Shown piece by piece: positions 26,990-35,196 of a DNA stretch of 64,000 nt. The DNA is taken from contig UQNM01000001.1 of NCBI GenBank assembly GCA_900542395.1, forward strand, positions 1 to 64,000, read 5' to 3'. Source of the stretch: an uncultured Eubacteriales bacterium (GTDB lineage: Bacteria; Bacillota; Clostridia; Christensenellales; Aristaeellaceae). Under the pieces are notes generated by a model. It had not been told where the DNA came from, did no database searches, and saw only the letters and a list, made by a program, of their open reading frames with translations. Each line of letters opens with the position of its first letter. Position 1 is the stretch's first letter. A program made the position numbers and the translations under genes.

Positions 26990-27646
26990 TTGAATCAGGC
27001 TTGGTATCAGGTGGCGTCCATGGGCTTTGGGTATCTCAGCGCGGCGATCATCGCGCTGATCGTGCTGCTGGCCTTTCGGAAATACACGAAAGACCGCGCG
27101 CTCTGGCGGCGGGTCAAAAAGAACCTGCCGCGGACGGGCGCGGCGGGCCGCCTGATTGTGCTTTCTGCGGGGAACCGGCGGCTCCCGGCGGGAACGGAGC
27201 TGTGCGTGCCGTTTGAGGGGACGCTGGGCGGCTCGATGGGCTGCGACGTCTGTGTGCCGTATAAAAGGGTGCACATGCGCTCGGCGTTTTTCTGGGTCGA
27301 GGGCGAGGCGCTGCACCTCGTGCCGCTGCATAAGGACGGATTTCTGGCGGATGAAACGCCGATTGAACCGGGCGACGAGGCCATCATGCGCGACGGCGCG
27401 ATGCTGCGCGTCGGCGAATTGAAGCTGGTGCTGCGGATGTATGACCGCGGCGAAGGCATTGCCGGCGCGGACGAGCCGTATGTGACCCGCGCCCGCCGCA
27501 GCAAGGCCGGACAGGGGCGCGGCGACGGGCTGGGCGCGCCGACGCGCGGCGCGATCCGCAGGGAGAAGAAGCGGATGAATCAGAGCGAAGCGGACGAGGA
27601 CGAACGAGCCTCCGCCGCACAGAAGGATAAAAAGATGCGGAGGTGA
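26990..27646 (+). CDS. Membrane-anchored FHA-like domain protein
   Basis: A 218-residue protein from TTG 26990, preceded by AGGAGG. One N-terminal membrane helix (about residues 10-28) is followed by an FHA-like beta-sandwich over about 50-150 (LGGSMGCDVCVP, RVHMRSAFFWVEG, DEAIMRDGAMLRVG) and a charged disordered tail. FHA domains bind phosphothreonine, and the gene precedes rodA- and pbp-type genes as in actinobacterial fha-rodA-pbpA clusters. The canonical FHA Arg-Ser pairing is imperfect, so phosphopeptide binding is uncertain. Confidence 0.65.
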   Translation: MNQAWYQVASMGFGYLSAAIIALIVLLAFRKYTKDRALWRRVKKNLPRTGAAGRLIVLSAGNRRLPAGTELCVPFEGTLGGSMGCDVCVPYKRVHMRSAFFWVEGEALHLVPLHKDGFLADETPIEPGDEAIMRDGAMLRVGELKLVLRMYDRGEGIAGADEPYVTRARRSKAGQGRGDGLGAPTRGAIRREKKRMNQSEADEDERASAAQKDKKMRR

Positions 27647-27650
27647 CGGC

Positions 27651-29174
27651 GTGGCTCCACGCAAGCGCGATGCGCAGATGCAGGAAGACGGGCAGACCGT
27701 CTATAAACCCGCAAAGAAAGCGAAAACCGTCGTGAAGGAAGAGCCGGAGGACAAAAAGCCCATCCGCCTCAAGCCGGCGCGGACGAAAACGGGCAGGCTC
27801 AAGCCCGAAGCGGCGAAAGAAGAAAAAAAGCCGCCCCGGCGCTATGAGCCGGAGCAGAAGCTGACCGGGCGGGAGAAAAAGGAAAAGGCGCGCGCCGCCG
27901 CCGTCGCCCGCGACCGGCGCAGGGCGGTCAGCCGCGCGGGGGACGGATGCGTGACGATGATCGCGCTGCTGACGGCGGTGTTCGAGGTGCTCGGGCTGCT
28001 GCTCTGCGCGGCCAAGGCGGAGGGCGCGTGGGATACGCAGGCGGTCAAGCTGTGCATGGTCATGGCGCCGCTGGGGCTGCTCACCACGCTGGCGCTGCCG
28101 CGGTTTCTGCCGATGGATTCGCTGGTGATGGCGCTGACGAATTTCCTCTGCGGCGTGGGCGTGGTGGTGCTCTATACGGTCTCGCCCGAACGCGGCGCGC
28201 GGCAGGCGATGTTCTACGCGATGGGGCTGGCGGCGATGCTCGTGATGAGCGAAATCGTCTTCCATGTGCGCCATTTCCGGGGGCTGACGCTGCTGGGCAT
28301 GGCGCTGGGCATCGGCGCGCTGATTCTGCCGCTGGCCTTCGGCGAATGGAACAACGGCGCGAAGAACTGGGTATCCGTGCCGCTGCTCGGCTCGTTCCAG
28401 CCCAGCGAAATCGTGAAGCTCTCGGTGGTGCTGGCGCTGGCGTATTTCTTCAGCGCGCATCGAACCGTCTGGCAGATGATGCCCGCGCTCCTGTTCGCGG
28501 CGGCCTGCCTTCTGCTGCTGATGATGCAGCGCGACCTCGGCACGGCGCTGATCTATTACCTGACGACGCTGGTGCTGTTCTACGTCGCCTGCGGCAACGT
28601 GCCGCTGACGATCCTCGGCCTCGGCGGCGGCGCGGGCGCGGCGGTGCTGGGCTATCAGATGTTCGCGCACGTCAAGGTGCGCGTGGCGATGTGGCGCAAC
28701 CCGTGGAGCGACCCGACGGACAAGGGCTATCAGATCATTCAGGCGCTGCTGGCCATCGGCTCGGGCGGGCTGTTCGGCGTGGGGCTGGGGCAGGGCACGC
28801 CGGAGAAAATCCCCGCCTATTACAACGACTTTATCTTCGCCGTGGTCTGCGAGCAGCTTGGGCAGGCGTTCGGCGTGCTGCTGCTGGCGGTCTATGTGCT
28901 GCTGATTCTGCGCGGGGTGACGGTGGTTGCCCGCGCGCGGCGCTCGTTTGAGATGCTGCTGGGCTGCGGCGTGCTGGCCATGCTGGGGATTCAGACGTTT
29001 ATGATCGTCGCGGGCGTCATCAAGATGATTCCGCTGACGGGCGTGACGATGCCCTTCCTCAGCTACGGCGGCTCGTCGCTGCTCTCGTGCATGGCGATGA
29101 TCGGGATTCTGCACGGGGCGAGCGCAAGGGCGCAGGAAAATCTGGAAGAAGATATTCTGTGCGTGAGAGGGTGA
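27651..29174 (+). CDS. FtsW/RodA/SpoVE-family peptidoglycan glycosyltransferase
   Basis: A 507-residue SEDS protein with about ten membrane helices after an unusual basic N-terminal region of roughly 100 residues rich in Lys, Arg and Glu. SEDS hallmarks include FQPSEIVKLSVVLALAYFF, QRDLGTALIYY, KGYQIIQALLAIGSGGLFGVGLGQG and PFLSYGGSSLLSCM. SEDS enzymes polymerise lipid II and work with a partner transpeptidase, encoded next. GTG 27651 follows GGAGG at a short distance from the FHA-like gene. Rod elongation versus sporulation cannot be resolved. Confidence 0.93.
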   Translation: MAPRKRDAQMQEDGQTVYKPAKKAKTVVKEEPEDKKPIRLKPARTKTGRLKPEAAKEEKKPPRRYEPEQKLTGREKKEKARAAAVARDRRRAVSRAGDGCVTMIALLTAVFEVLGLLLCAAKAEGAWDTQAVKLCMVMAPLGLLTTLALPRFLPMDSLVMALTNFLCGVGVVVLYTVSPERGARQAMFYAMGLAAMLVMSEIVFHVRHFRGLTLLGMALGIGALILPLAFGEWNNGAKNWVSVPLLGSFQPSEIVKLSVVLALAYFFSAHRTVWQMMPALLFAAACLLLLMMQRDLGTALIYYLTTLVLFYVACGNVPLTILGLGGGAGAAVLGYQMFAHVKVRVAMWRNPWSDPTDKGYQIIQALLAIGSGGLFGVGLGQGTPEKIPAYYNDFIFAVVCEQLGQAFGVLLLAVYVLLILRGVTVVARARRSFEMLLGCGVLAMLGIQTFMIVAGVIKMIPLTGVTMPFLSYGGSSLLSCMAMIGILHGASARAQENLEEDILCVRG

Positions 29175-29199
29175 TTTTATCAAGGTTATCAAGCGGCGC

Positions 29200-30585
29200 A
29201 TGCACCTGCTGACGCTGCTGCTGGTGCTGATGTTCGCGCTGGTGATCGCGTATTTCTGCTACTCCGTCTATTTCTACGGCGGGCGCTGGGTCGCGAACCC
29301 CTATAACCCGCGCATCAGCAGCCAGAAGCGGCATGTCGTCATGGGCACGCTGACCGACAGGGACGGCACGGTGCTGGCCTATACGGATGAGGACGGCAGG
29401 CGGCGCTACAACGGCAGCGCGGCGACGCGCAAGGCGGTCTGTCAGGTGGTCGGCGACAGCGGCGGCAAGGTTTCCACCGGCGCGGACACGTTCCACGCGC
29501 AGTTTCTGCTGGGCTTCCGCTCCAGCATCTTCGAGCGGCTGGCCGACGCCTTTACCGGCACGACCCAGCGCGGCGACGACGTCCGGCTGACGATCTCCGA
29601 GCGGCTCTCCCGCTACATCAGCGAGCAGTTCCCCGCGGGCAAGCGCGGCGCGGTCGTCGTGCTCAATTACAGGACGGACGAGATTCTGGCGATGGTCTCC
29701 ATGCCGCAGTTCGACCCGACGAACATGGATTCGGCGCTGGCGGACGAAGCGGCGGGCGCGCTCATCAACCGCGCGACGCAGGGGCTGTATCCGCCTGGCT
29801 CGACGTTCAAAATCGTGACGCTGGCTTCCGCGCTGGAAAATCTGCCCGATCTGAACGATTTCGCGTTTGACTGCACGGGCTATTATCCCGTGGGCAACTA
29901 CGCCGTCACAGACGGCAGCGCGCACGGGGTGCAAACCCTGTCCGACGCATTCGCGCGCTCCTGCAACACGACCTTCGCCGCGCTCTCGCAGGATCTCGGC
30001 TATGAGATGCTGGGCAATACGGCGGAGGAGATGGGCTTCAACCGGAACTTCATGTTCAGCGATTTGATCGTCTACAATTCCAGCTACCCCATCGACGACC
30101 TGAGCGCCGAGGATCTGGCATGGTCGGCCATCGGTCAGGGGCGCGTGCTCGCCACGCCGATGCACATGGCGCTGATCGCCGCGACGATCGCCAACCGCGG
30201 CGTGATGAACGAGCCGCGCCTCGTCGCGCAGATCACGACCGCGCAGGGCGGAAACCGCGCGCTGCTCAGCCACGCGGGCGGCAGGCGCGTGCTCGGCGAG
30301 GACGTGGCGGCGCGGCTGGAAAAAGAGATGATCCGCGTGGTCAAATCCGGCACGGGCAAGCGCGCCGCGCTGGATAACGGCTATACCGTCGCGGGCAAAA
30401 CCGGCTCGGCGGAGGCCAGCAACGACAAAAGCATCGAATCACATGCGTGGTTCGTTGGCTATATCACCAATGACAGCGCGCCTTACGCGATCTGCGTCCT
30501 CGTGGAAAACGGCGGAAGCGGCGGCGGCGTGGCCGCGCCGCTGGCGCGGAAGACGCTGCAAAAGGCGATCCATCTGGGATTATAA
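29200..30585 (+). CDS. Class B penicillin-binding protein (PbpA-like transpeptidase)
   Basis: A 461-residue protein with an N-terminal membrane anchor and a transpeptidase domain carrying STFK (about 200-203), SCN (about 254-256) and KTGSA (about 400-404). It is short and lacks large dimerisation domains, like mycobacterial PbpA and other SEDS partners. It cross-links peptidoglycan outside the membrane. The ATG at 29200 has a weak ribosome site and is preceded in frame by codons for Ile-Lys-Val-Ile-Lys-Arg-Arg, which would suit the start of a membrane anchor, so the true start may be upstream. Confidence 0.93.
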   Translation: MHLLTLLLVLMFALVIAYFCYSVYFYGGRWVANPYNPRISSQKRHVVMGTLTDRDGTVLAYTDEDGRRRYNGSAATRKAVCQVVGDSGGKVSTGADTFHAQFLLGFRSSIFERLADAFTGTTQRGDDVRLTISERLSRYISEQFPAGKRGAVVVLNYRTDEILAMVSMPQFDPTNMDSALADEAAGALINRATQGLYPPGSTFKIVTLASALENLPDLNDFAFDCTGYYPVGNYAVTDGSAHGVQTLSDAFARSCNTTFAALSQDLGYEMLGNTAEEMGFNRNFMFSDLIVYNSSYPIDDLSAEDLAWSAIGQGRVLATPMHMALIAATIANRGVMNEPRLVAQITTAQGGNRALLSHAGGRRVLGEDVAARLEKEMIRVVKSGTGKRAALDNGYTVAGKTGSAEASNDKSIESHAWFVGYITNDSAPYAICVLVENGGSGGGVAAPLARKTLQKAIHLGL

Positions 30586-30605
30586 TTCAAGGAGGTTTTT
30601 TAGCG

Positions 30606-31715
30606 ATGCGCAAGAGGATTTCGGGTTTGATGGCGTTTATTTGTCTGTTGGTGGCGGCGGCTTCGGCGCTGGCGGCAGGCACGACGGTGACGACGTTCAC
30701 GCCGTTTGCGGATATGGATTTCGCCGCGCAGGGGTACATGGATTTGATCACCGCGTGGGAAGACGAAACCGGCAACATGGTGGAGGATTATTCCGGCCTG
30801 GAGGACGATCTGTTCATGGAGCAGATGCAGGAGATGGTGACCGCCGGCCGCGCGGATCTGGTCGTCGTGCCGCTGGGCAGCGGGCTGACGAAGGATCAGT
30901 TGGTCAGCGTGGACGAGCTGCTGGCCGCCGCGCCGGATTGCGGCGCGAAGCGGATGGACGCGATGGCGGAGCGCGACGGCAGCGTGCTGCTCGCGCCGGT
31001 GCGCTTCAACTGGGAGGCGCTGTACGTCAACGCCGACGTGCTGGAGGCGAACGGCGTCGCCGTGCCGACGAATTACGACGAATTGATCATCGCCTGCGCG
31101 TCGCTGGCGCAGAAGGGGATTCTGCCGCTCGCCAACGCCATGTGCGAATGGCCGGAGATTGTGCTGGATTGCACGGCGATGATCGGCGCGCCTGCCGATC
31201 AATACGGACAGCAGACCTCGCTGGACGGCGCGAAGGCCGTGACGACGGCGCTCACGCAGGTCGGCGCGTTCGGCCTGGATCCGTGGAATCTGACGGACGA
31301 GCAGGCGAAGCAGGCGTTCATGGAGGGCGCGGCGGCGATGCGCTTTGACGGCAGCGATTTGGCCGAGCTGGTGCCCGAGGCGCGGCAGGAGCACGTCGTC
31401 GCCGTCGCCCTCGCGGGCATGGACGGGCAGGCGCGAACCGCGCTGGTCGGCACGCCGAGCTATGGGCTGGCGCTCACCCGCGCCTGCTGGCAGGACAGTG
31501 CGCGCCGCGAGGCCGCCCTGTCTCTGGCTCAAAAGCTGCTCGGCGGCGACGGCGCGGCGATGATTGGCGCGCCCGCGTATACGACCGCGCTGGGGAAGAG
31601 CGTGGCGCAGATGACCGCTTCGGCGACCGCCTGCGCGGGACTGCTGTATGACCTGAACCCCGATCATTTTAACGAATGGTCGGAGAGCGTGGTTTCCGCG
31701 CTGATGTCGCTGTAA
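30606..31715 (+). CDS. Extracellular solute-binding protein of ABC type, orphan
   Basis: A 369-residue secreted protein with a signal peptide cleaved after about ALA at 22-24 and no lipobox Cys. The body has the family-1 solute-binding pattern (GRADLVVVPLG, VRFNWEALYVNADVLEANGVAVPTNYDEL, LTDEQAKQAFMEGAAAMRFDG). Such proteins bind sugars or oligosaccharides. No permease or ATPase gene follows, and it starts 20 bases after the PBP gene behind AAGGAGG, so it may bind a cell-wall fragment. That role is inference. Confidence 0.8.
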   Translation: MRKRISGLMAFICLLVAAASALAAGTTVTTFTPFADMDFAAQGYMDLITAWEDETGNMVEDYSGLEDDLFMEQMQEMVTAGRADLVVVPLGSGLTKDQLVSVDELLAAAPDCGAKRMDAMAERDGSVLLAPVRFNWEALYVNADVLEANGVAVPTNYDELIIACASLAQKGILPLANAMCEWPEIVLDCTAMIGAPADQYGQQTSLDGAKAVTTALTQVGAFGLDPWNLTDEQAKQAFMEGAAAMRFDGSDLAELVPEARQEHVVAVALAGMDGQARTALVGTPSYGLALTRACWQDSARREAALSLAQKLLGGDGAAMIGAPAYTTALGKSVAQMTASATACAGLLYDLNPDHFNEWSESVVSALMSL

Positions 31716-31876
31716 TACTAATTCTTGTTAAAATGGCTTAATCCGCGCACCATCTTTTTCGCTCTGACTTTGCCTCGTTCCGTTCAACGTACCTCCAGTA
31801 CGCCTCACTTCACTTGGCTTCGTCAGAACAAAAAATCTGATGCGCTCTGTTAAGCATTTTAACTGCGAATTAGTAT
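31715..31876. repeat. Interspersed imperfect palindrome, family D
   Basis: About 160 bases with inverted ends: ATACTAATTC (31715-31724) pairs with GAATTAGTAT (31867-31876). Inner arms also match: GTTAAAATG with CATTTTAAC, and the region around GCGCACCATCTTTTTCG with the AAAAAATCTGATGCGC arm. The centre holds GTACCTCCAGTAC. It overlaps the last base of the preceding stop codon. There is no coding capacity. It looks like a mobile, MITE-like or structured RNA element. Confidence 0.85.
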
Positions 31877-31888
31877 AAAAGAACAGAA

Positions 31889-31924
31889 AGAGCGCATGGC
31901 CGCGTTGGCCGTGCGCTCTTTTTA
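31889..31924. terminator. Intrinsic terminator after the cell-wall operon
   Basis: AGAGCGCA and GGCC pair with GGCC and TGCGCTCT around a short loop, followed by TTTTT. The 31925-32015 remainder before leuB shows nothing else. Confidence 0.8.
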
Positions 31925-32015
31925 GCGAATAGGAAATTGCATAAAATCGTCCGCGTAAGCAAAAATTTGATGCTTTTGCAGACTTCGGCGGAGGGGCAGG
32001 CGGGCTCAGCCCGCA

Positions 32016-33080
32016 TTATACCCGTTCCGCGACGAGGTCGCCCATCTGTGTGCAGCCGACCTTCGTGCGGCCCGCGGAGAAAATATCGCCGGTGCGGTAG
32101 CCCTCGTCGAGCACCTGCGAAACCGCGCGCTCAATCGCGGCGGCTTCCTGCTCGAGGCCGAGGCTGTGGCGCAGCAGCAGCGCGCCGGAGAGAATCGTGC
32201 CCAGCGGATTGGCGATGTCGCGCCCCGCGATGTCCGGGGCGCTGCCGTGAATCGGCTCATACAGGCCGCGCGTCGTGCTGCCCAGACTGGCGGAGGGCAT
32301 CATGCCCAGACTGCCCGCGATGGCGGCGCTCTCATCCGAGAGGATGTCGCCGAACAGGTTGCCGGTTATCATCACGTCAAACTGCGCCGGGTTCAGAATG
32401 AGCTGCATGGCGGCGTTGTCCACGTACATGTAGCTGACCTCGATCTCCGGGTATTCGCGGCTCAGGTGCTCGACCGTCTCGCGCCACAGGCGGCTGCACT
32501 CCAGCACGTTGGCCTTGTCCACCGAGCAGAGCTTGCCGCGGCGCTTTTTCGCCATTTCAAAGCCGATGCGCGCCAGACGCTCGACCTCCGGCACGGAATA
32601 AGCCATCTCGTCCGTCGCTGCCGCGCGATCCTCGCTGCGCCAGCGCTTGCCGAAGTAGATGTCGCCGGTCAGCTCGCGCAGGATCATAATGTCAATCGGC
32701 TTGGCGATGATGTCCGGGCGGAGCGGGCACGCGCCGGAAAGCTGCGGATGAATCGTACACGGGCGCAGGTTGGCAAACACCTGCATGCCCTTGCGCAGGG
32801 CGAGCAGCCCCTTTTCCGGGCGGCGGGCAGGCTCGACCGCGTCCCACTTCGGGCCGCCGACGCTGCCCATCAGCACCGCGTCCGCCGCGTTGCAGGCCGC
32901 CAGCGTCTCGTCCGTCAGCGGCACGCCGAATGTGTCGATGGATGCGCCGCCGAGCCTGCGCTCGTCAAAGCAGAATATGTGGCCGTATTTTTTCGCGACG
33001 GCGTTTAACACCTTGACCGCCTGCGCGACGATCTCCGGGCCGATGTAGTCGCCCGGCAAAGTGACGATATGGGCTTTCAT
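32016..33080 (-). CDS. leuB: 3-isopropylmalate dehydrogenase
   Basis: A 354-residue isocitrate/isopropylmalate dehydrogenase family enzyme. Features include GDYIGPEI near the start, VGGPKWD, DNAAMQLILNP, NLFGDILSDESA and the NAD-site stretch LYEPIHGSAPDIAG then NPLGTILSGALLLRH. It oxidises and decarboxylates 3-isopropylmalate in leucine synthesis. It is the last gene of leuC-leuD-leuB, three bases after leuD, under T-box control. Confidence 0.97.
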   Translation of the reverse strand: MKAHIVTLPGDYIGPEIVAQAVKVLNAVAKKYGHIFCFDERRLGGASIDTFGVPLTDETLAACNAADAVLMGSVGGPKWDAVEPARRPEKGLLALRKGMQVFANLRPCTIHPQLSGACPLRPDIIAKPIDIMILRELTGDIYFGKRWRSEDRAAATDEMAYSVPEVERLARIGFEMAKKRRGKLCSVDKANVLECSRLWRETVEHLSREYPEIEVSYMYVDNAAMQLILNPAQFDVMITGNLFGDILSDESAAIAGSLGMMPSASLGSTTRGLYEPIHGSAPDIAGRDIANPLGTILSGALLLRHSLGLEQEAAAIERAVSQVLDEGYRTGDIFSAGRTKVGCTQMGDLVAERV

Positions 33081-33083
33081 GGC

Positions 33084-33584
33084 TCACGCCTTTCCCGCGA
33101 TCTTTTCGCGAACGAAGTTTTCAATGCCGCCGACGGTGATGATCTTCTGGATGAACGGGGGGAACGGCGCGGCGGTGAAGCGCTCGCCGGTGGTGCGATC
33201 CTCGATCACGCCGGTATCCAGATGGACGGCCACCTCGTCGCCGTCGCGGATGGCCTTGGCCGCCGCCGGACACTCGATGATCGGCAGGCCGATATCAATC
33301 GAGTTGCGGTAGAAGATGCGGGCGAAGCTGTCCGCGATGACGAGCTGAATGCCGCTGGCCTTGATGGCGATGGGCGCGTGCTCGCGGGAGGAGCCGCAGC
33401 CGAAGTTGCGCCCCGCGACGATGATGCGGCTCGTTTCGCTCTTGCGCTTGAAATCGCTGTCCAGATCCTCCATGCAGTGAGCGGCCAGCTCGGCGGGATC
33501 GGTGGTGTTGAGGTAGCGGGCGGGGATGATGACGTCCGTATCAACGTGATCGCCGTATCGGATGACGGTAGATTGAACGAACAT
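33084..33584 (-). CDS. leuD: 3-isopropylmalate dehydratase small subunit
   Basis: A 166-residue LeuD swivelling domain with GDHVDTDVIIPARYLN and GRNFGCGSSREHAP. It is the short archaeal/clostridial type that pairs with the short LeuC. ATG 33584 follows GGAGG; a 37-residue upstream extension comes from reading back through leuC and is rejected. It starts one base after the leuC stop codon. The LeuCD complex isomerises 2-isopropylmalate to 3-isopropylmalate. Confidence 0.97.
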   Translation of the reverse strand: MFVQSTVIRYGDHVDTDVIIPARYLNTTDPAELAAHCMEDLDSDFKRKSETSRIIVAGRNFGCGSSREHAPIAIKASGIQLVIADSFARIFYRNSIDIGLPIIECPAAAKAIRDGDEVAVHLDTGVIEDRTTGERFTAAPFPPFIQKIITVGGIENFVREKIAGKA

Positions 33585-33585
33585 G

Positions 33586-34845
33586 TTAGAGCACCTCCTC
33601 AGGCGTGGCGACGCGGCCCATGATGGCGGAAGCCGCGGCGACCGCCGGGCTGGCCAGAATGATTTCGCTGCCGGTGTGACCCATGCGGCCGACAAAGTTG
33701 CGGTTGGTGGTGGAAACGGCGCGCTCGCCGTCGGCCAGAACGCCGCAGAAGCCGCCTAGACACGGGCCGCAGGTCGGCATGGTGAAAATCGCGCCCGCGT
33801 CGATGAAGATATCCACCAGCCCCTCCTTCAGGCAGTCCTTGACGACCTGCTGGGTGCCTGGGATGACGATGCAGCGCACGTGGTCGCTGACCTTGTGCCC
33901 CTTGAGAATCTGCGCGGCGACGCGCATGTCGCTGATGCGGCCGTTGGTGCAGCTCCCGATGACGACCTGATCGATGGTCTGCCTGCACGCGCGCGCCGGA
34001 CGGGTGTTTTCCGGCAGATGCGGCAGGGAGACGGTCATATCCAGCTCGTCGAGGTTGATGGTCACGGTGCGGCTGTATTCCGCGTCCGGGTCGGCCTCAA
34101 ACGCCGTCCATTCGCGCGTCACGCGCCCCTTGAGGTATTCGCGGCAGACGTCGTCCACCGGGAAAATGCCGTTTTTCGCGCCCGCCTCGATGGCCATGTT
34201 CGCGATGGTCAGGCGGCCGTCCATCGGGATTTCCTTCACGCCGTCGCCGGTGAATTCGAGGGACTGATACAGCGCGCCGTCCACGCCGATTTCGCCGATG
34301 AGGTGCAGAATCACGTCCTTGCCGCTGACCCACGGCTTCATTTTGCCGGTCAGCACGACCTTGACGGCCTCCGGCACCTTGAACCAACATTCGCCCGTCG
34401 CCATGCCCACGGCCATATCCGTCGAGCCCACGCCCGTGGAGAACGCGCCCACCGCGCCGTAGGTGCAGGTGTGGCTGTCCGCGCCGATGATGACCTCGCC
34501 GGGGGCGACGATGCCCTGCTCCGGCAGCAGCGCGTGCTCGATGCCCACGCGGCCGACCTCGTAATAGTGGACGATGTGCTGCGCGCGCGCGAATTCGCGC
34601 ATCTGCTTGGCGAGCGTGGCGGCCTTGATGTCCTTGTTGGGGACGAAGTGATCCGGGATCAGCGCGATCTTCGCGGGGTCGAACACCTTGACCGCGCCCA
34701 TCCGGCGAAACTCGTTGATGGCCACGGGGGCGGTGATGTCGTTGCCCAGCACAAGGTCAAGCTTGCACATGAGCAGCTCGCCCGCGCGGCAGCGCTCAAC
34801 GCCGGCGGCGCGCGCGAGGATTTTTTGTGTCATGGTCATGCCCAT
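33586..34845 (-). CDS. leuC: 3-isopropylmalate dehydratase large subunit
   Basis: A 419-residue aconitase-family subunit. The 4Fe-4S ligands are visible as [11 protein letters not shown] and [35 protein letters not shown] is also typical. The length fits the HACN/LeuC2 group. ATG 34845 lies downstream of a T-box leader and terminator; an upstream frame reading through that leader is rejected. It is the first structural gene of leuCDB. Confidence 0.96.
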   Translation of the reverse strand: MGMTMTQKILARAAGVERCRAGELLMCKLDLVLGNDITAPVAINEFRRMGAVKVFDPAKIALIPDHFVPNKDIKAATLAKQMREFARAQHIVHYYEVGRVGIEHALLPEQGIVAPGEVIIGADSHTCTYGAVGAFSTGVGSTDMAVGMATGECWFKVPEAVKVVLTGKMKPWVSGKDVILHLIGEIGVDGALYQSLEFTGDGVKEIPMDGRLTIANMAIEAGAKNGIFPVDDVCREYLKGRVTREWTAFEADPDAEYSRTVTINLDELDMTVSLPHLPENTRPARACRQTIDQVVIGSCTNGRISDMRVAAQILKGHKVSDHVRCIVIPGTQQVVKDCLKEGLVDIFIDAGAIFTMPTCGPCLGGFCGVLADGERAVSTTNRNFVGRMGHTGSEIILASPAVAAASAIMGRVATPEEVL

Positions 34846-34867
34846 AGCGGAAAAACCTCCCTCAAGA

Positions 34868-35110
34868 AAATGAAAAAGCCTCGCACACCTGCTTTTCGCA
34901 GGGGCGAGGCGAAAATGCCACACGGTACCACCCTGATTCGGCTCGCGCGCAAGCGCGGAAGCCCTCTTTTGCCTTAACGCGGCGGATTCGTCCTCTGCTC
35001 GGCACAGAGGCAGCTCGGGAGTGAGTTATCCCGCGTCCCCGCCGTCGGCTTGCACCGGGCGCCGACTCTCTGAAGGTCGGGGGCGCGTCTTTGTTCCGTC
35101 ATTGCTTTTG
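34868..35110 (-). ncRNA. T-box riboswitch leader (leucine) of leuCDB
   Basis: Read on the minus strand, the leader opens with AATGACGGAACAAAGACGCG, has an AGAGAGTCGG/GGTGCAAGCCG stem I section, a candidate specifier CTC in GGGATAACTCACTCCC (codon at 35025-35023), the conserved AGGGTGGTACCGTG T-box (34934-34921) and a terminator stem GCCTCGC/GCGAGGC followed by TTTTT (about 34911-34866). Uncharged tRNA-Leu would favour the antiterminator and turn on leuCDB. The specifier assignment is by eye. Confidence 0.92.
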
Positions 35111-35158
35111 CGGCTGAAAGCCGCCTTTCGCTTAAAAGCGATGTGCGATTTGCGTATT

Positions 35159-35187
35159 ATTGTAATCCGAATGTGACAAGTTGTCAA
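35159..35187 (-). promoter_or_regulatory. Promoter of the T-box-leuCDB operon
   Basis: On the minus strand, TTGACA (35187-35182), a 17-base spacer and TACAAT (35164-35159) lie about 50 bases before the conserved leader start. The promoter directly abuts the end of the upstream amidohydrolase gene. Confidence 0.85.
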
Positions 35188-35196
35188 GTATGGAAA

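Noticed and set aside
34846..34923. N-terminal extension of LeuC upstream of 34845
   Set aside because: It would read through the T-box sequence and its terminator; the family begins near [11 protein letters not shown].
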